Notes under the pieces: generated by a model
Told to the model about the DNA's origin: nothing
The model's database searches: none
What the model saw: only the letters and a program-made list of their open reading frames with translations
Part shown: in pieces, positions 17,857 through 27,519 of the stretch
How positions within the stretch are numbered: the stretch's first letter is position 1
Layout: each line of letters starts with the position of its first letter
NCBI GenBank assembly: GCA_963734435.1
Contig: CAVTHA010000015.1
Span: 434,001 to 498,000 of the forward strand
Direction: 5' to 3'
DNA length: 64,000 nucleotides
Origin: Bog-756 sp963734435
GTDB lineage: Bacteria; Actinomycetota; Acidimicrobiia; Acidimicrobiales; RAAP-2
Position numbers and translations under genes: made by a program

Positions 17857-18825
17857 GTGACGGCCGCCGGGACGGTCCCGGCCCATCCCGTTCCCGGTCC
17901 GGCCCTGCGCTGGGTCCTCGGGGCGCGGCCGCGGACCCTGCCTGCCGCCGTGGTCCCGGTGCTGGCCGGCACGGCCGTCGCCCATCCGCTCAGCGGGCAC
18001 CGGCCCGGTACCCTGCCGGTGGACACCTGGTGGTGCGCGCTGGGCGCGCTGGTGGTGGCCCTGGCCATCCAGGTGGGGACCAACTACGCCAACGACTATT
18101 CGGACGGCGTCCGCGGTACGGACGCGGCCCGGGTGGGGCCGGTCCGACTGGTGGCCTCGGGCCTGGCCCCACCGGGGGCGGTGCGGCGGGCGGCCCTGGT
18201 CTGCTTCGGGGTGGCCGGAGTGGTCGGGCTGGCCCTGGCCTCGGTCACCTCGTGGTGGATCCTGGTGGTCGGCGCGGCCAGCCTGGCCGCCGGGTGGCTC
18301 TACACCGGTGGTCCCCGTCCGTACGGGTATGCCGGATGGGGCGAGTTGTTCGTGTTCCTGTTCTTCGGGCTGGTGGCCACGGTCGGCACCTACTACGTGC
18401 AGACCCTGCGCCTGGACCGGCCGGCGGTGTGGCTGGCCGCCGCAGCCGTCGGCCTGTTGGCCACGGCGTTGCTCCTGGCCAACAACCTGCGCGACATCGG
18501 AACCGACGCTATGGCCGGGAAGCGCACCCTGGCGGTCCGGGTGGGCCGCCGCCGGGCCGGGCACCTCTACACGCTCTGCCTCATCCTCCCCTTGGCCGGC
18601 GCCGCGGCCTGGGGATTGGTGTCGGTGGCCGGGGGGGTCCGATCGTCCCACCCGGGAGTGGCCTTCCTCCCGCTCGCCGCCGGCCCGTTGGCGGCCGCCC
18701 CGGCCCGCCTGGTCGAGAGCGAAGCCGATGGACGGGCCCTGCTTCCCGTGCTCCCGGCCACCGGTCGGCTGCAGCTCGTCTTCGGGGGGCTGCTGGCGCT
18801 GTCTCTCTGGTTGTGGCTCCCATGA
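17857..18825 (+). CDS. menA: 1,4-Dihydroxy-2-naphthoate polyprenyltransferase
   Basis: MenA is an integral membrane UbiA-family enzyme that attaches the polyprenyl tail to dihydroxynaphthoate, giving demethylmenaquinone. The 322-residue product has about eight or nine hydrophobic helices. Both Asp-rich metal/diphosphate motifs are present: NYANDYSDGVRGTD near residue 75 and NNLRDIGTDAMAGKRTLAVR near residue 210. The start is GTG 17857, with a GGGAGGG site seven bases ahead. It follows menB by 26 bases and is convergent with menH, ten bases away. The methyltransferase MenG/UbiE for the last step is not in this window. Confidence 0.93.
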   Translation: MTAAGTVPAHPVPGPALRWVLGARPRTLPAAVVPVLAGTAVAHPLSGHRPGTLPVDTWWCALGALVVALAIQVGTNYANDYSDGVRGTDAARVGPVRLVASGLAPPGAVRRAALVCFGVAGVVGLALASVTSWWILVVGAASLAAGWLYTGGPRPYGYAGWGELFVFLFFGLVATVGTYYVQTLRLDRPAVWLAAAAVGLLATALLLANNLRDIGTDAMAGKRTLAVRVGRRRAGHLYTLCLILPLAGAAAWGLVSVAGGVRSSHPGVAFLPLAAGPLAAAPARLVESEADGRALLPVLPATGRLQLVFGGLLALSLWLWLP

Positions 18826-18835
18826 TGAGGCGGGG

Positions 18836-19693
18836 TCAGGGAGCCGCCGGCCCCTCGAGGTGGGCGTGGATCAGCTCGGCCACCGCCCCCGGCCGCTCGA
18901 GGTGGGGAGCGTGGCCGGTCCTGGCCACCACGACGTGCACGGCGTGCGGCCCGATCGAAGTGGCCATCCGCTGCCCGAGCGCGGTGAACTTGGCGTCGCG
19001 CTCGCCGGTGATGATGAGCACCGGCATGCGCAGGCGGGGGAGGGACGCCCACCGCGGTCGCTGGGTGCCGGTTCCGGCCAGGCGCAGGCTCGAGGCCAGC
19101 CCGGCGCCGGTGTTGGTGAGCCGCTGCGTCAGGCCGCCGGCTGCCGGGCTGATGCCGGCGAACATCGGGTTCTCGAGCCACCGGCGGAGGAAGGACTCGA
19201 CCGGGACCGGGCTCCGGGTCGGGCCGCCGCTCGGGTCGAGGTCCTCGGCCAAGGCCTCGTCGGACCGGCGACGGGCGCGGCGCTCGTCCGGGTCCTCGAT
19301 GCCGGCGGTGCCGGAGATGAGCACCAACCCCTCCACCACCCCGGGCCGAGCCAGGGCCAGATGCAGGCAGAAGCGCGCCCCCATCGAGTAGCCGAGGTAG
19401 GTCGCCCGGCCGCCGACGTCGGCCAGCAGGCCGGCGCCCCCGGCCAGGGTGGCCCGCACCCGGTCCGACCGGCCGTGACCCGGCATGTCGACCAGGACCA
19501 CCTGGTGGTGGGCGGCCAGCCTGGTGTCGAGCGATCCCCACACCTGCCCGGTCTGGGTGAAGCCGTGGGCCAGCACCAATCGGGGGCCGCTCCCGGTGGT
19601 CTCGGCGTGGAGGGCGTCCGCGGCCCTCGGCTCGGAGGGCGGGTTCGAGGGGCGGGGAGCAGGAGGCATCGGGGCTCCGGTGAGCGTAGCCAT
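18836..19693 (-). CDS. menH: Alpha/beta hydrolase, probable SHCHC synthase
   Basis: A 285-residue alpha/beta hydrolase. The oxyanion region is LAHGFTQTGQVW, the nucleophile elbow GYSMGAR (Ser), then the acid in TGERDAKF and the His in RTGHAPHLERP. These fit MenH, which removes pyruvate from SEPHCHC in menaquinone synthesis, and menD lies divergently next door. Length and the GYSMGGR-like elbow agree with the family, although MenH is hard to separate from other hydrolases by sequence. The ATG at 19693 shares its CATG with the menD ATG on the other strand. A second ATG at 19669 with in-frame Pro-rich residues is possible. Confidence 0.8.
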   Translation of the reverse strand: MATLTGAPMPPAPRPSNPPSEPRAADALHAETTGSGPRLVLAHGFTQTGQVWGSLDTRLAAHHQVVLVDMPGHGRSDRVRATLAGGAGLLADVGGRATYLGYSMGARFCLHLALARPGVVEGLVLISGTAGIEDPDERRARRRSDEALAEDLDPSGGPTRSPVPVESFLRRWLENPMFAGISPAAGGLTQRLTNTGAGLASSLRLAGTGTQRPRWASLPRLRMPVLIITGERDAKFTALGQRMATSIGPHAVHVVVARTGHAPHLERPGAVAELIHAHLEGPAAP

Positions 19694-21571
19694 GGGCGCT
19701 AGCGGTCCGTCCGACGCCCAGGCCGCCTTCGCCGCCACCCTGGTCGACGAGTGGGCCGCGCCGGCCTGTCCCATGCGGTGGTGTGCCCGGGCTCCCGTTC
19801 CACGCCGATGGCCCTGGCCCTGGCCGACCATCCGGCGGTCCAGGTACATGTGCGCCTGGACGAGCGTTCGGCGGCATTCACCGCTCTCGGCATCGGGTTG
19901 GCCACCGCCCGGCCGGCGGTGGTGCTCACCACCAGCGGTACCGCCACGGCCGAGCTCCACCCGGCGATCGTCGAGGCCGATCATGCCGGGGTGCCGATCA
20001 TCGCCTGTACCGCAGATCGCCCGCCCGAGCTGCACGACGTCGGTGCCCCCCAGACGATCGACCAGGCCCGACTGTTCGGTCCCTCCGTCCGCTGGTTCTG
20101 CGATCCCGGAGTGGTCGAGGACTCCGGCCGCGGGATGTGGCGTTCGCTCGCCGCCCGGGTGGTGTCCGAGTCGACCACCGGCCCGGGCGGACCGGGGCCG
20201 GTCCATCTCAACCTGCGGTTCCGGGAGCCCCTGCTCGGGGAGGTCCGGCGGGGCGGGGGGGTGAGCCCGGGCCGGCCGGGCGATGCCCCGTGGCATGGGG
20301 TGGTGCCGGGCCGCCTCCAGGTGGCGGACGAATCGGTGATCGAGCTCCTGGCCGGTGCCCAGGGGCGACGTCCTGCTGCACGCGGCCTGGTGGTGGCCGG
20401 TGGGGGCACCGGGGATCCCGTAGCGGTGCTCGAGCTGGCCGACGCCCTCGGCTGGCCGGTACTCGCCGATCCCCGTTCGGGTCTGCGCCTGGGTCACCCG
20501 GCGGTGGTGGCCGCCGCCGACGGCATCCTCCGGGCCGGTGGTTTTGCCCGGTCCCACCGTCCCGATGTCCTCCTCCACCTCGGGGACCGCTGGTTGTCAC
20601 GGGTGGTCGGCGCGTTCGTGTCCGAGGCGGTGGCCGAGGGAGCCCGTTCGATCGCGGTGGACCCCTTCGGCCGGTGGCCGGACCCCGGACGCGAGGTGCA
20701 CACCTTCGTGCGCACCGACCCTTCCAGCTTCTGTCGGGAGGTGACCGCCCGGGTCGGCGGGTCGGGAGCGCCGCGGACCGGCGAGGACGTCGAAGGCCGG
20801 TGGCAGCAGGCATGGCGCGCCGCCGAGACCCGCGCCCAGCAGGCCCTCGACCGCGTGCTCGGGACGGGTGCCTCGGCTACCGCCACCTCGGTTGGCCCGA
20901 TGCCGATGGGCGAGCCCGGGCTGGCCCGGCGGCTGGTGGCCCGGTTACCCGCCGACGCCACGCTCGTGGTGTCGGCCTCCATGCCCGTCCGCGACGTCGA
21001 GGCGTTCGCCGCACCGCGGCCCGACCCGCCGCGGGTACTGGCCGACCGCGGGGCCAACGGTATCGACGGTGTGATCTCCACCGCCATCGGGGTGGCGCTC
21101 AGCGGCCCCGGCCCAACGGTGGCCCTGGTCGGCGACCTCGCCTTCCTCCATGACGTCTCGGCCCTGGTGGGGGTGGAAGGGTTCGCCGCCGACCTCACGG
21201 TCGTGGTGGCCGACAACCGGGGTGGCGGGATCTTCTCGTTCCTGGACGTGGCCACCTCGCTCGATGAGGGCCGGTTCGACGCGCTGTTCGGCACCTCGCC
21301 GTCCCCCGACGTGGCGGAGGTGGCGGCCGGTTTCGGCTGGCCCGTCGATGACGTCGAGCGGCCCGAAGCCGGGGCCTTCGAGTCCGCCCTGGACCGCCGT
21401 CTGTCCGGACGCGGGCCTTCGGTCATCCGGGTCCGGCTCCCCGGCCGCACCGAGAACGTGGACACCCACCGGCTGGTCAACGAGGCCATCGTGTCCGCCG
21501 TCGACCGTGTCGACGAGATGGACGTGGTCGAGCGCGTCCAAAAAGACGGTCAGCAGGGGCGGGGGTCGTAA
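19692..21571 (+). CDS. menD: SEPHCHC synthase (2-succinyl-5-enolpyruvyl-6-hydroxy-3-cyclohexene-1-carboxylate synthase), one frameshift
   Basis: MenD is a thiamine-diphosphate enzyme that adds a 2-oxoglutarate-derived succinyl unit to isochorismate. It is about 626 residues here. The N-terminal HAVVCPGSRSTPMALALA and LTTSGTATAELHPAIVEA are typical MenD signatures. The cofactor-binding C-terminal domain has GDLAFLHDVSAL followed by VVVADNRGGGIFSFL. The frame shifts near 19753 (TGGGCCGCGCC), where one missing base would join ATLVDEWA to RAGLSHAVV. The start is ATG 19692, or GTG 19680 in the same frame. It overlaps the LCP gene by 22 bases at its 3' end, convergently. Confidence 0.92.
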
Positions 21572-22921
21572 GGCGGGATGGTGGGAGGGGCCGGCGCAGT
21601 GGTCGCCGGGGCGGCCGGCGACGGCGACGACGTCGTCGGCGCCGGGGTGGTGGTCGTGGTGTTCACCGGAATGCTGATGGGTCGGCCGTAGGCGTCCAAC
21701 GGTGGCGTGGTGATGGTGGTGGCGTCACCTCCCTGGAACTGGGCGACGATGGGGGCGGCCTCGTCGGGTTGGACCACCTCGACCGAGCCGGCCGCCGCCG
21801 AGGTGGCCCCGGCCGTGGGCAGGGTGTACGCCTGCAGCTGCGATCCGGAGAATGCCTTGTAGCGCTCGGCCAGACCGTACAGGTCCCCGGGGGTCAGACC
21901 GTCGTCCTTGCTGAAGTCGTGGACCACCGAGTTGAGCAGGGCGTTCAGGCGGAAGGGGTTGTAGGTCGACTTGGCCTTGTCGATGGCGGCCGAGATGATC
22001 AGGTTCTGACGCTGGATGCGGCCGAGGTCGGAGCTCGGATCCTGGAGCCACCGACCGCCCGTTGGCGTAGTACTGGAAATAGCGGGAACGGGACAGGGCC
22101 AGGGCCTGGGACCCGTTGAGGACCTGGCAACCGGTCTGGCTGATGTCGAGCCCGGACTCGTTGACACCGGTATCGAGGTTGTGGTCGCGCACCGGGTAGG
22201 GGAAGTCCATGCTGATCCCCCCGAGGGCGTTGACCGCGTCCTGAACACCGAAGAAGTCGATCACGATGTAATGGCTGATGGGGATACCAAAGGTGTTCTC
22301 GATGGTCTGGATCAACGCATTGGGGCCGTTGCCGAATGCGGTGTTGATCTTGTTGCTGCTCGAAAGAGGGCTGTTGGCCGCCATCCCCGACAGGGTCACG
22401 TAGGTGTCGCGTGGGATGGACAGCGAAGAGGCCGTCCCGGCCGCCGGGTCGACGTGGATGATCTTGATGGTGTCGCTGCGCTGCCCGACGACTGCGGAGG
22501 TCGAGCCGAACTGCTGGGCCTGCGCCGCCGTCTCGCCGGCCCGGCTGTCCGATCCGATCAAGAGGACGTTGTAGGGCTGGCCGTTGGCGGCAGCCACACA
22601 GGTGTCGCAGGGGCCGGAGGAGACTTTGCTCCACTCATACCGGAAGTACCCGTAGCCGAGCCCGGCCACCAGCAGCAACAGGACGACCACGGCGATGGCA
22701 CCGCGCAGCAAACGTTCCGCCGGACGCCGCCGCCGCTTCGTGGCCCGTCGCCGTTCGCGTCGGGTGGGAACGGTGACCTCGCCCCCGAGAATGGGCCCGG
22801 CGAATTCGGTACCCCTGGGTGACGGCTCCGGCGAGCTGGCGCGCGGCCGCCCGGTCGGAGCGACTGGGGCCTGCCCCGAGGGACGGGACCGGCGTGGCGT
22901 CGGGGGATCGGTGGGTGCCAA
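21550..22921 (-). CDS. LytR-CpsA-Psr (LCP) family cell-wall polymer ligase, one frameshift
   Basis: An envelope enzyme of about 456 residues that transfers lipid-linked polymers, such as arabinogalactan or teichoic-type chains, to peptidoglycan. A basic cytosolic segment (RRERRRATKRRRRPAERLL) precedes one membrane helix (AIAVVVLLLLVAGLGYGYF). The LCP domain follows, with NVLLIGSDSRAG, RSDTIKIIHVDPA, SIPRDTYV, NKINTAFGNG and SRYFQYYANGR. The frame shifts near 22060, then GRIQRQNLIISAAIDKA continues. A Thr/Pro/Ser-rich linker ends the protein. The start is uncertain: TTG 22921 is used, and the N-terminal 70 residues are low complexity. Confidence 0.88.
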
Positions 22922-23048
22922 GGTGGGGATGGATGCCGGCTCGGAGGGCCGGCAGTGGGCTGGTAACGGGTGCGGTGGCGTCCGCTAGGGACATCCAGTT
23001 TCGCATGCATGGTCACCGAGTTGGTGGCACCGGCGACGACACCCCTGC

Positions 23049-24398
23049 TCAGCTGTTGGTCGGCACCCATGAGCCGTGGAACCCGTTCGGCACCCGGGCC
23101 GGCAGGTGGACCGTGGCCACCGGCGGCCCGGCGAACGCCGTCCCGTCGAGGATCACCAGGTCGCTGGCCCCCCGGGCGGCGTCGAACACCATGCTCAGGA
23201 CCCATCCCTCGTCTTCGGCCCGGCCGTCGATGGCGCGCACGAAGACCGGCTCGCCCGGCGACTTGTGTTCGCCCGGCTCGAATCGGGTTGCCTCGTCGCG
23301 CCGGAGGTCGTACTTGACCAGGGCGGTGAGGGCCGGTGCGCTCGGATGGGGGCCGAGCCGGGTGCAGTACCCGTAGCGGTGGCGCCGTCCGGCCACCGTG
23401 TCGTCGATGCGGGGGGAGTCGACCGGGGCGTCGTCGAGACGCTCCTCGGTCACGCGTCGGGCGGCCAGGTCGACGGTCCAACGGGCCAACGACGGTAGGC
23501 CCGAGGCCACGGCCTCCCCCGGTCCGGTGTCGAAGAAGGCGTCGTAGCGCACGACGTCCATGACGACCGAGTCGCCGGCGTCGTAGGCGTTGAGCACGTG
23601 CAGCGCGTAGACCGGGTCGAGCCCGATCCAATGGATGTCGGCGCTGCCGCCCGACCGGGGCATGACCCCGATCCGGGCCCCGGCTTCGGGCATCCAGCGG
23701 TAGGGGAGGGCGCGTCCGAGGGCGGCCAGCTCGAGGTCGAAGAGAACGGGGAGGTCCAGGAAGACGACCCGGGTGGCAGTGACCCCGAAGTCGTGCATCA
23801 AGGTGGCCCGGGGTACATCGACCTCCTCGCTGCGCACCAGCAAGCCCGTGGCGTCGACGACGTGGTAGCGGAGGAAGGGTGGGCCGAAGACGTCGCACCC
23901 GAAGAAGATCAGGTCACCGGTGTCGGGGTCCACCTTCGGGTGAGCGGCCATGGGCGAGGCCAGCTGGCCTTCGAAGTCGTGGACCCGAGCACCGGCCAGG
24001 TCAGCGGAGAGGGCGTGGGGAAAGCCGGACTCGGCCAGCGCCAGGGTGAGGCCGGCGTGCCGGATCACGTGGGTGTTGGCCGGCCCGTCGATCGGTTCGC
24101 GCGGTCCCTTCGGCGGAGCGGTACCGAGCTTGTCCGCCAGGGACCGGGTCCGCACCCAACGATTGCGGTAGCCGAGGGCCTTGCCACCGCCGAGCGTGAT
24201 CGCATGGACCATGCCGTCTCCGCTGAACCAGTGGTAGTCGGACTCGTCGGCCGGGACCACCGGCGGGTTGGGCCCGTTCCGCAGGAGCTGGCCGTCGAGA
24301 TCAGGTGGGATGTAGCCGGTGACCGGCAACTCGTGGTCGTCGCTGCACTCCTCGAGCACCGGCGCGTAGTTTCCGTGCAGGTACGGGTTGACCGTCAT
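23049..24398 (-). CDS. Carotenoid cleavage oxygenase (RPE65/CCO family)
   Basis: A 449-residue non-heme iron oxygenase that splits carotenoid or related polyene double bonds. The four His ligands expected of the seven-bladed propeller are visible in MAAHPKVDPDTGDL, LMHDFGVTATRVVFLDLP, DIHWIGLDPVYALHVLNAYD and, at the end, GFHGSWVP. LLRNGPNPP near the N-terminus is the usual entry motif. The ATG at 24398 has a GAGGAG site nearby, so the longer open frame upstream is not used. A TACCAT -10 at 24472-24477 is possible. The substrate cannot be told from sequence; apocarotenals and stilbenoids are both known for the family. No carotenoid synthesis gene is adjacent. Confidence 0.9.
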   Translation of the reverse strand: MTVNPYLHGNYAPVLEECSDDHELPVTGYIPPDLDGQLLRNGPNPPVVPADESDYHWFSGDGMVHAITLGGGKALGYRNRWVRTRSLADKLGTAPPKGPREPIDGPANTHVIRHAGLTLALAESGFPHALSADLAGARVHDFEGQLASPMAAHPKVDPDTGDLIFFGCDVFGPPFLRYHVVDATGLLVRSEEVDVPRATLMHDFGVTATRVVFLDLPVLFDLELAALGRALPYRWMPEAGARIGVMPRSGGSADIHWIGLDPVYALHVLNAYDAGDSVVMDVVRYDAFFDTGPGEAVASGLPSLARWTVDLAARRVTEERLDDAPVDSPRIDDTVAGRRHRYGYCTRLGPHPSAPALTALVKYDLRRDEATRFEPGEHKSPGEPVFVRAIDGRAEDEGWVLSMVFDAARGASDLVILDGTAFAGPPVATVHLPARVPNGFHGSWVPTNS

Positions 24399-24526
24399 GT
24401 GCTCCTCGCGGTGGTGTCGGGTGTCGTCGGGTCGTGCCGCGCCGACCCTCGGGGCACCCGAGGCGCCTGCGATGGTAGCGGACCGGCTCGCGTTCCCCTT
24501 CGACCTCGACGTGGCAGGCTGACGAG

Positions 24527-25814
24527 GTGCCGGCACTCATCGAGGACCTTCGTTTCCGCGGCCTCATCCACCAGATGACCGATCCGGCGCTCGAGACCCA
24601 CCTCGATCAGGGTGGTCTCACCGTGTACGGCGGGTTCGACCCGACGGCGGACAGCTTGCACGTGGGCCATCTGATGCAGATGTGCACGCTTCGCCGCGTC
24701 CAGCAGCGCCGGTCATCGCCCCATCGTCCTCGCCGGTGGCGCCACCGGCTTCGTCGGGGACCCCGGTGGCAAATCGGAGGAGCGCGCCTTGCTCTCCGAG
24801 GACGAGTTGGCTGCCAACACCGAGGCCATCCGGCGCCAGCTCGAGCGCTTCCTCGACTTCGCCGGCCGAGACGCGGAGACCGGGGCCGTCCTGGTCGACA
24901 ACGCCGATTGGTTGGGGGACCTCCGCCTGCTCGACTTCCTGCGCGATGTCGGGAAGCACTTCACCGTCAACCAGATGGTGGCCAAGGACTCGGTTCGATC
25001 CCGGCTGTCCGCGCCGGACCGGTCCATCTCCTACACCGAATTCAGCTACATGCTCCTTCAGGCCTTCGACTTCCTCCACCTCTACGACGCGCACGGGTGT
25101 CGCCTGCAGTTGGGGGGAAGCGACCAGTGGGGGAACATCACGATGGGCGTCGACCTGGTCAGAAAGGTCCGTCGCCAGGAGGTGTGGGGGCTCACCACGC
25201 CGTTGGTGGTGAAAGCCGACGGCAGCAAGTTCGGGAAGACCGAGTCCGGCACGGTCTGGCTCGATCCGGCCCGCACCAGCGCCTACCAGCTCTACCAGTT
25301 CTTCCTGCGCAGCGAGGATGGGGTGGTCGGCACCTACCTGCGCTACTTCACCGACCTCTCCCACCAGGCGATCGCCGAGCTCGACGAGGCCACCGCGTCG
25401 CGACCCGAACATCGAGAGGCCCAGCGTGAGCTGGCCCGTCAGGTCTGCAGCTTGGTGCACGGGACGGCGAGCGCCCAGCAGGCCGAGCGCACCGCCGCCG
25501 CGCTGTTCGGTGGGGACCTTGCCCTCCTGGACGAGCAGTCGATCCTCGACGTCTTCTCGGACGCTCCCTCCACCATCCTTCCCCGCAGCCGGCTCGACGG
25601 CTCCGGCACGCCGCTCGTGGACCTACTGGTCGAGACCGGCTTGGCCACCTCGAAGAGCCAGGCTCGGCGCACGGTCGAACAGGGCGGGGCCTATGTCAAC
25701 GACCGGCAGGCCGACGATGCCGACCGGGTGATCGGCCCGGCAGACCTGTTGTCGGACCGCTACGTCGTGCTCCGCCGCGGCAAGAAGGACTACCACCTGG
25801 TGAGCTTCGCCTGA
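24527..25814 (+). CDS. tyrS: Tyrosyl-tRNA synthetase, one frameshift
   Basis: TyrRS (class I) of about 428 residues. The ATP motif HVGHL lies at 45-49, VYGGFDPTADSLHVG is typical, the Tyr/tRNA region LQLGGSDQWGNI is intact, and KFGKT stands for KMSKS. A C-terminal S4 domain (SKSQARRTVEQGGAYVND) contacts tRNA. The frame breaks near 24708, where removal of one C joins LRRVQQ to AGHRPIVLAGGATGFVGDPG. The GTG start follows CAGGCT by six bases, a near -10 in the leaderless spacing. No T-box or other leader is seen. Confidence 0.94.
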
Positions 25815-25855
25815 TCGGTGCGGAGCGGCGACCCGGCCGAGGAGGCAGCCGGTCC

Positions 25856-25861
25856 TACACT
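25856..25861 (+). promoter_or_regulatory. Leaderless promoter -10 for the DUF3151 gene
   Basis: TACACT ends seven bases before the ATG at 25869, with no Shine-Dalgarno between. This element decides the start. Confidence 0.6.
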
Positions 25862-25868
25862 GACCACC

Positions 25869-26342
25869 ATGAGCCCCGCCCACGGGGAGCCTTCGGACGG
25901 ATCGCCGGTCCGGCTGAGCACCGGTTTGCCCGAGACGGTGCTGCCCGAAGAGCCCGCATCGGTCACGAGCCGCCTCGAGGTCGCCCTCGAGTTGCCCGGT
26001 GAGCATCGCCGCCATGCCGTCTCCGACGTGGTCCGGACCGCACCGGCCTCGTCGGCGGCCTGGGCCGCGCTCGGCTCGCTGGCCCGCGACGACGTCGAGG
26101 CCTACGCCTGCTTCCGCGTCGGGTACCACCGTGGGCTCGACGTGCTCCGCCGGGCCGGGTGGAAGGGCTCGGGCTATGTCCGGTGGGCCCACCCGTCCAA
26201 CCAGGGCTTCCTCCGCTGCGTCGAGGGCCTGCGGGCCTCGGCCGCGGCCATCGGAGAAGCCGAGGAAGAGGAGCGGTGCGCGCAGTTCCTGGGCCAGCTC
26301 GATCCCTCCTGGCATCCCGACCGGACCGGGTTTCCCCACTAG
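25869..26342 (+). CDS. DUF3151 family protein
   Basis: A 157-residue protein of the actinobacterial DUF3151 family, function unknown. Typical segments are SAAWAALGSLA, YACFRVGYHRGLDVLRRAGW and HPSNQGFLRCVEGLRASAAA, followed by EEERCAQFLGQLDPSWHP at the end. It is helical, soluble and has no membrane segment. Two conserved cysteines sit in the C-terminal half. The start is fixed by the leaderless -10 element seven bases upstream. The stop overlaps the GTG of the lipoprotein gene (TAGTG), suggesting coupled translation. It lies 54 bases after tyrS but has its own promoter. Confidence 0.85.
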   Translation: MSPAHGEPSDGSPVRLSTGLPETVLPEEPASVTSRLEVALELPGEHRRHAVSDVVRTAPASSAAWAALGSLARDDVEAYACFRVGYHRGLDVLRRAGWKGSGYVRWAHPSNQGFLRCVEGLRASAAAIGEAEEEERCAQFLGQLDPSWHPDRTGFPH

Positions 26343-26893
26343 TGGGCCGGGATGACGGTGGGGCGCACGGCACCGGGCCCACCGGCCGGTGGGTGGCCGT
26401 GTTGTCGGTGCTGGCGGTGGCGGGCGCGGTGGCGCTGGCCGGGTGCAGCGGACAGGAGCAGTCGGGCCCGCCCGCCGCCCGGGTGGCAACCTGGGTGTCG
26501 GGGGCGGGAGGTGGGGCGGCCATCGGGACGCTCCGGGTGGATTCGGCCAATGTGAGCCAGGCGCTGGCCCGCCACAACCCGCCCGCGGCCATCAAGACGG
26601 TCTGCGCCCTGCTCACCACCGACGCCGAGACGGCCATCGGCAATCTCCCGACGCCGGACACGATGTTGACCGACGAGCTCAACACGGCCTATGAGGACGC
26701 CGCCTCCGCCGGCGACGACTGCTACGCCGGCGCCGGCGGGGACCGGTCGCTGCTGGCCCGGTCGACCCGTGAGCGCGCCGCCCTGGCGTCGAAACTGGTC
26801 ACCGCAGTGGACCGCATCACCGCCGTCACCGGGCATCCGCCCTCGACCTCGACCACGCTTCCGGCCGACGACAGTGACCCGTTCGGGGGCTAG
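26342..26893 (+). CDS. Putative secreted lipoprotein, function unknown
   Basis: A 183-residue protein whose GTG start overlaps the DUF3151 stop. After 17 residues comes a hydrophobic segment (VAVLSVLAVAGAVALAGC) ending in a lipobox with Cys 35, so it is probably cut by LspA and anchored outside the cell membrane. The mature part has two Cys, a helical region and a Ser/Thr-rich low-complexity end (PPSTSTTLPADDSD). No known catalytic motif is seen. I do not recognise the family. Its neighbours (DUF3151 and a flavin reductase, eight bases apart) give no clear hint. Confidence 0.65.
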   Translation: MGRDDGGAHGTGPTGRWVAVLSVLAVAGAVALAGCSGQEQSGPPAARVATWVSGAGGGAAIGTLRVDSANVSQALARHNPPAAIKTVCALLTTDAETAIGNLPTPDTMLTDELNTAYEDAASAGDDCYAGAGGDRSLLARSTRERAALASKLVTAVDRITAVTGHPPSTSTTLPADDSDPFGG

Positions 26894-26900
26894 CGATCGG

Positions 26901-27494
26901 ATGCCGCCACCCGACGGTCCGATCGGTCCGGTACCGAGCGGCCGAGACCCCGAGGAGTACGACCGCCTCCGGCGGCGTGTGCTGTGGTCGCTCCCCACCG
27001 GGCTGTTCGTGGTGGGGACCAGGGCGGGCGAGCGGGCCAACCTGATGACCGCCAATTGGGTGATGCAGATCGCCATCTCGCCCAAGCTGGTGGCGGTGTC
27101 CGTGGAGCGGGGAGCGGAGACCCGACGGCTCATCGAGGAGGGTGGCGGGTTCTCGGTGAGCGTGCTGGCCCGGGAGGACCGGACGGTCGTGCGCCGGTTC
27201 GTCAAGCCGGTCGCCGCCCTGACACGTGACGCGACCGGCGAGGTCACCTCGATGCAGGGCCAGCCGGTGGTTCAGGTGGCTGGCGGCCTGCCGCGCCTCG
27301 AAGCCGCCCTCGGCTGGCTGGCCTGCACCGTGCGGGAGACGTGTACGTGGGAGCACCTCTCGCCGACCACCACCGAGGGATCGAGTCACGTGCTGTTCGT
27401 CGGGGAGGTGGTCGACGCCGGCGAGCGGGGCTCGGGCGCCGCCGAGCAGCCGGTGCTGCGGATGGAGGACACCCGTATGAGCTATGGCGGATGA
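26901..27494 (+). CDS. Flavin reductase-like FMN-binding protein
   Basis: A 197-residue protein of the flavin reductase-like, split-barrel FMN-binding family. These domains bind FMN and reduce it with NAD(P)H, or serve as partners of two-component monooxygenases. The entry motif WSLPTGLFVVGTRAGERANLM and the barrel region NWVMQIAISPKLVAVSVE match, followed by GGGFSVSVLAREDRTVVRRF. The ATG at 26901 lies eight bases after the lipoprotein stop, and no strong ribosome site is seen. No monooxygenase component is adjacent, so the partner is unknown. Confidence 0.82.
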   Translation: MPPPDGPIGPVPSGRDPEEYDRLRRRVLWSLPTGLFVVGTRAGERANLMTANWVMQIAISPKLVAVSVERGAETRRLIEEGGGFSVSVLAREDRTVVRRFVKPVAALTRDATGEVTSMQGQPVVQVAGGLPRLEAALGWLACTVRETCTWEHLSPTTTEGSSHVLFVGEVVDAGERGSGAAEQPVLRMEDTRMSYGG

Positions 27495-27519
27495 GCACCG
27501 GCCAGGGGTAGGAAGGCGC

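Noticed and set aside
17828..17860. A ten-codon frame (MTEGLREGPA) between menB and menA
   Set aside because: Too short, with no ribosome site of its own. It arises from the ATGA at the menB stop and the menA ribosome-site region.
24399..24536. Longer N-terminus for the carotenoid oxygenase from 24536
   Set aside because: It would overlap the tyrS start, and a GAGGAG site sits directly before ATG 24398.
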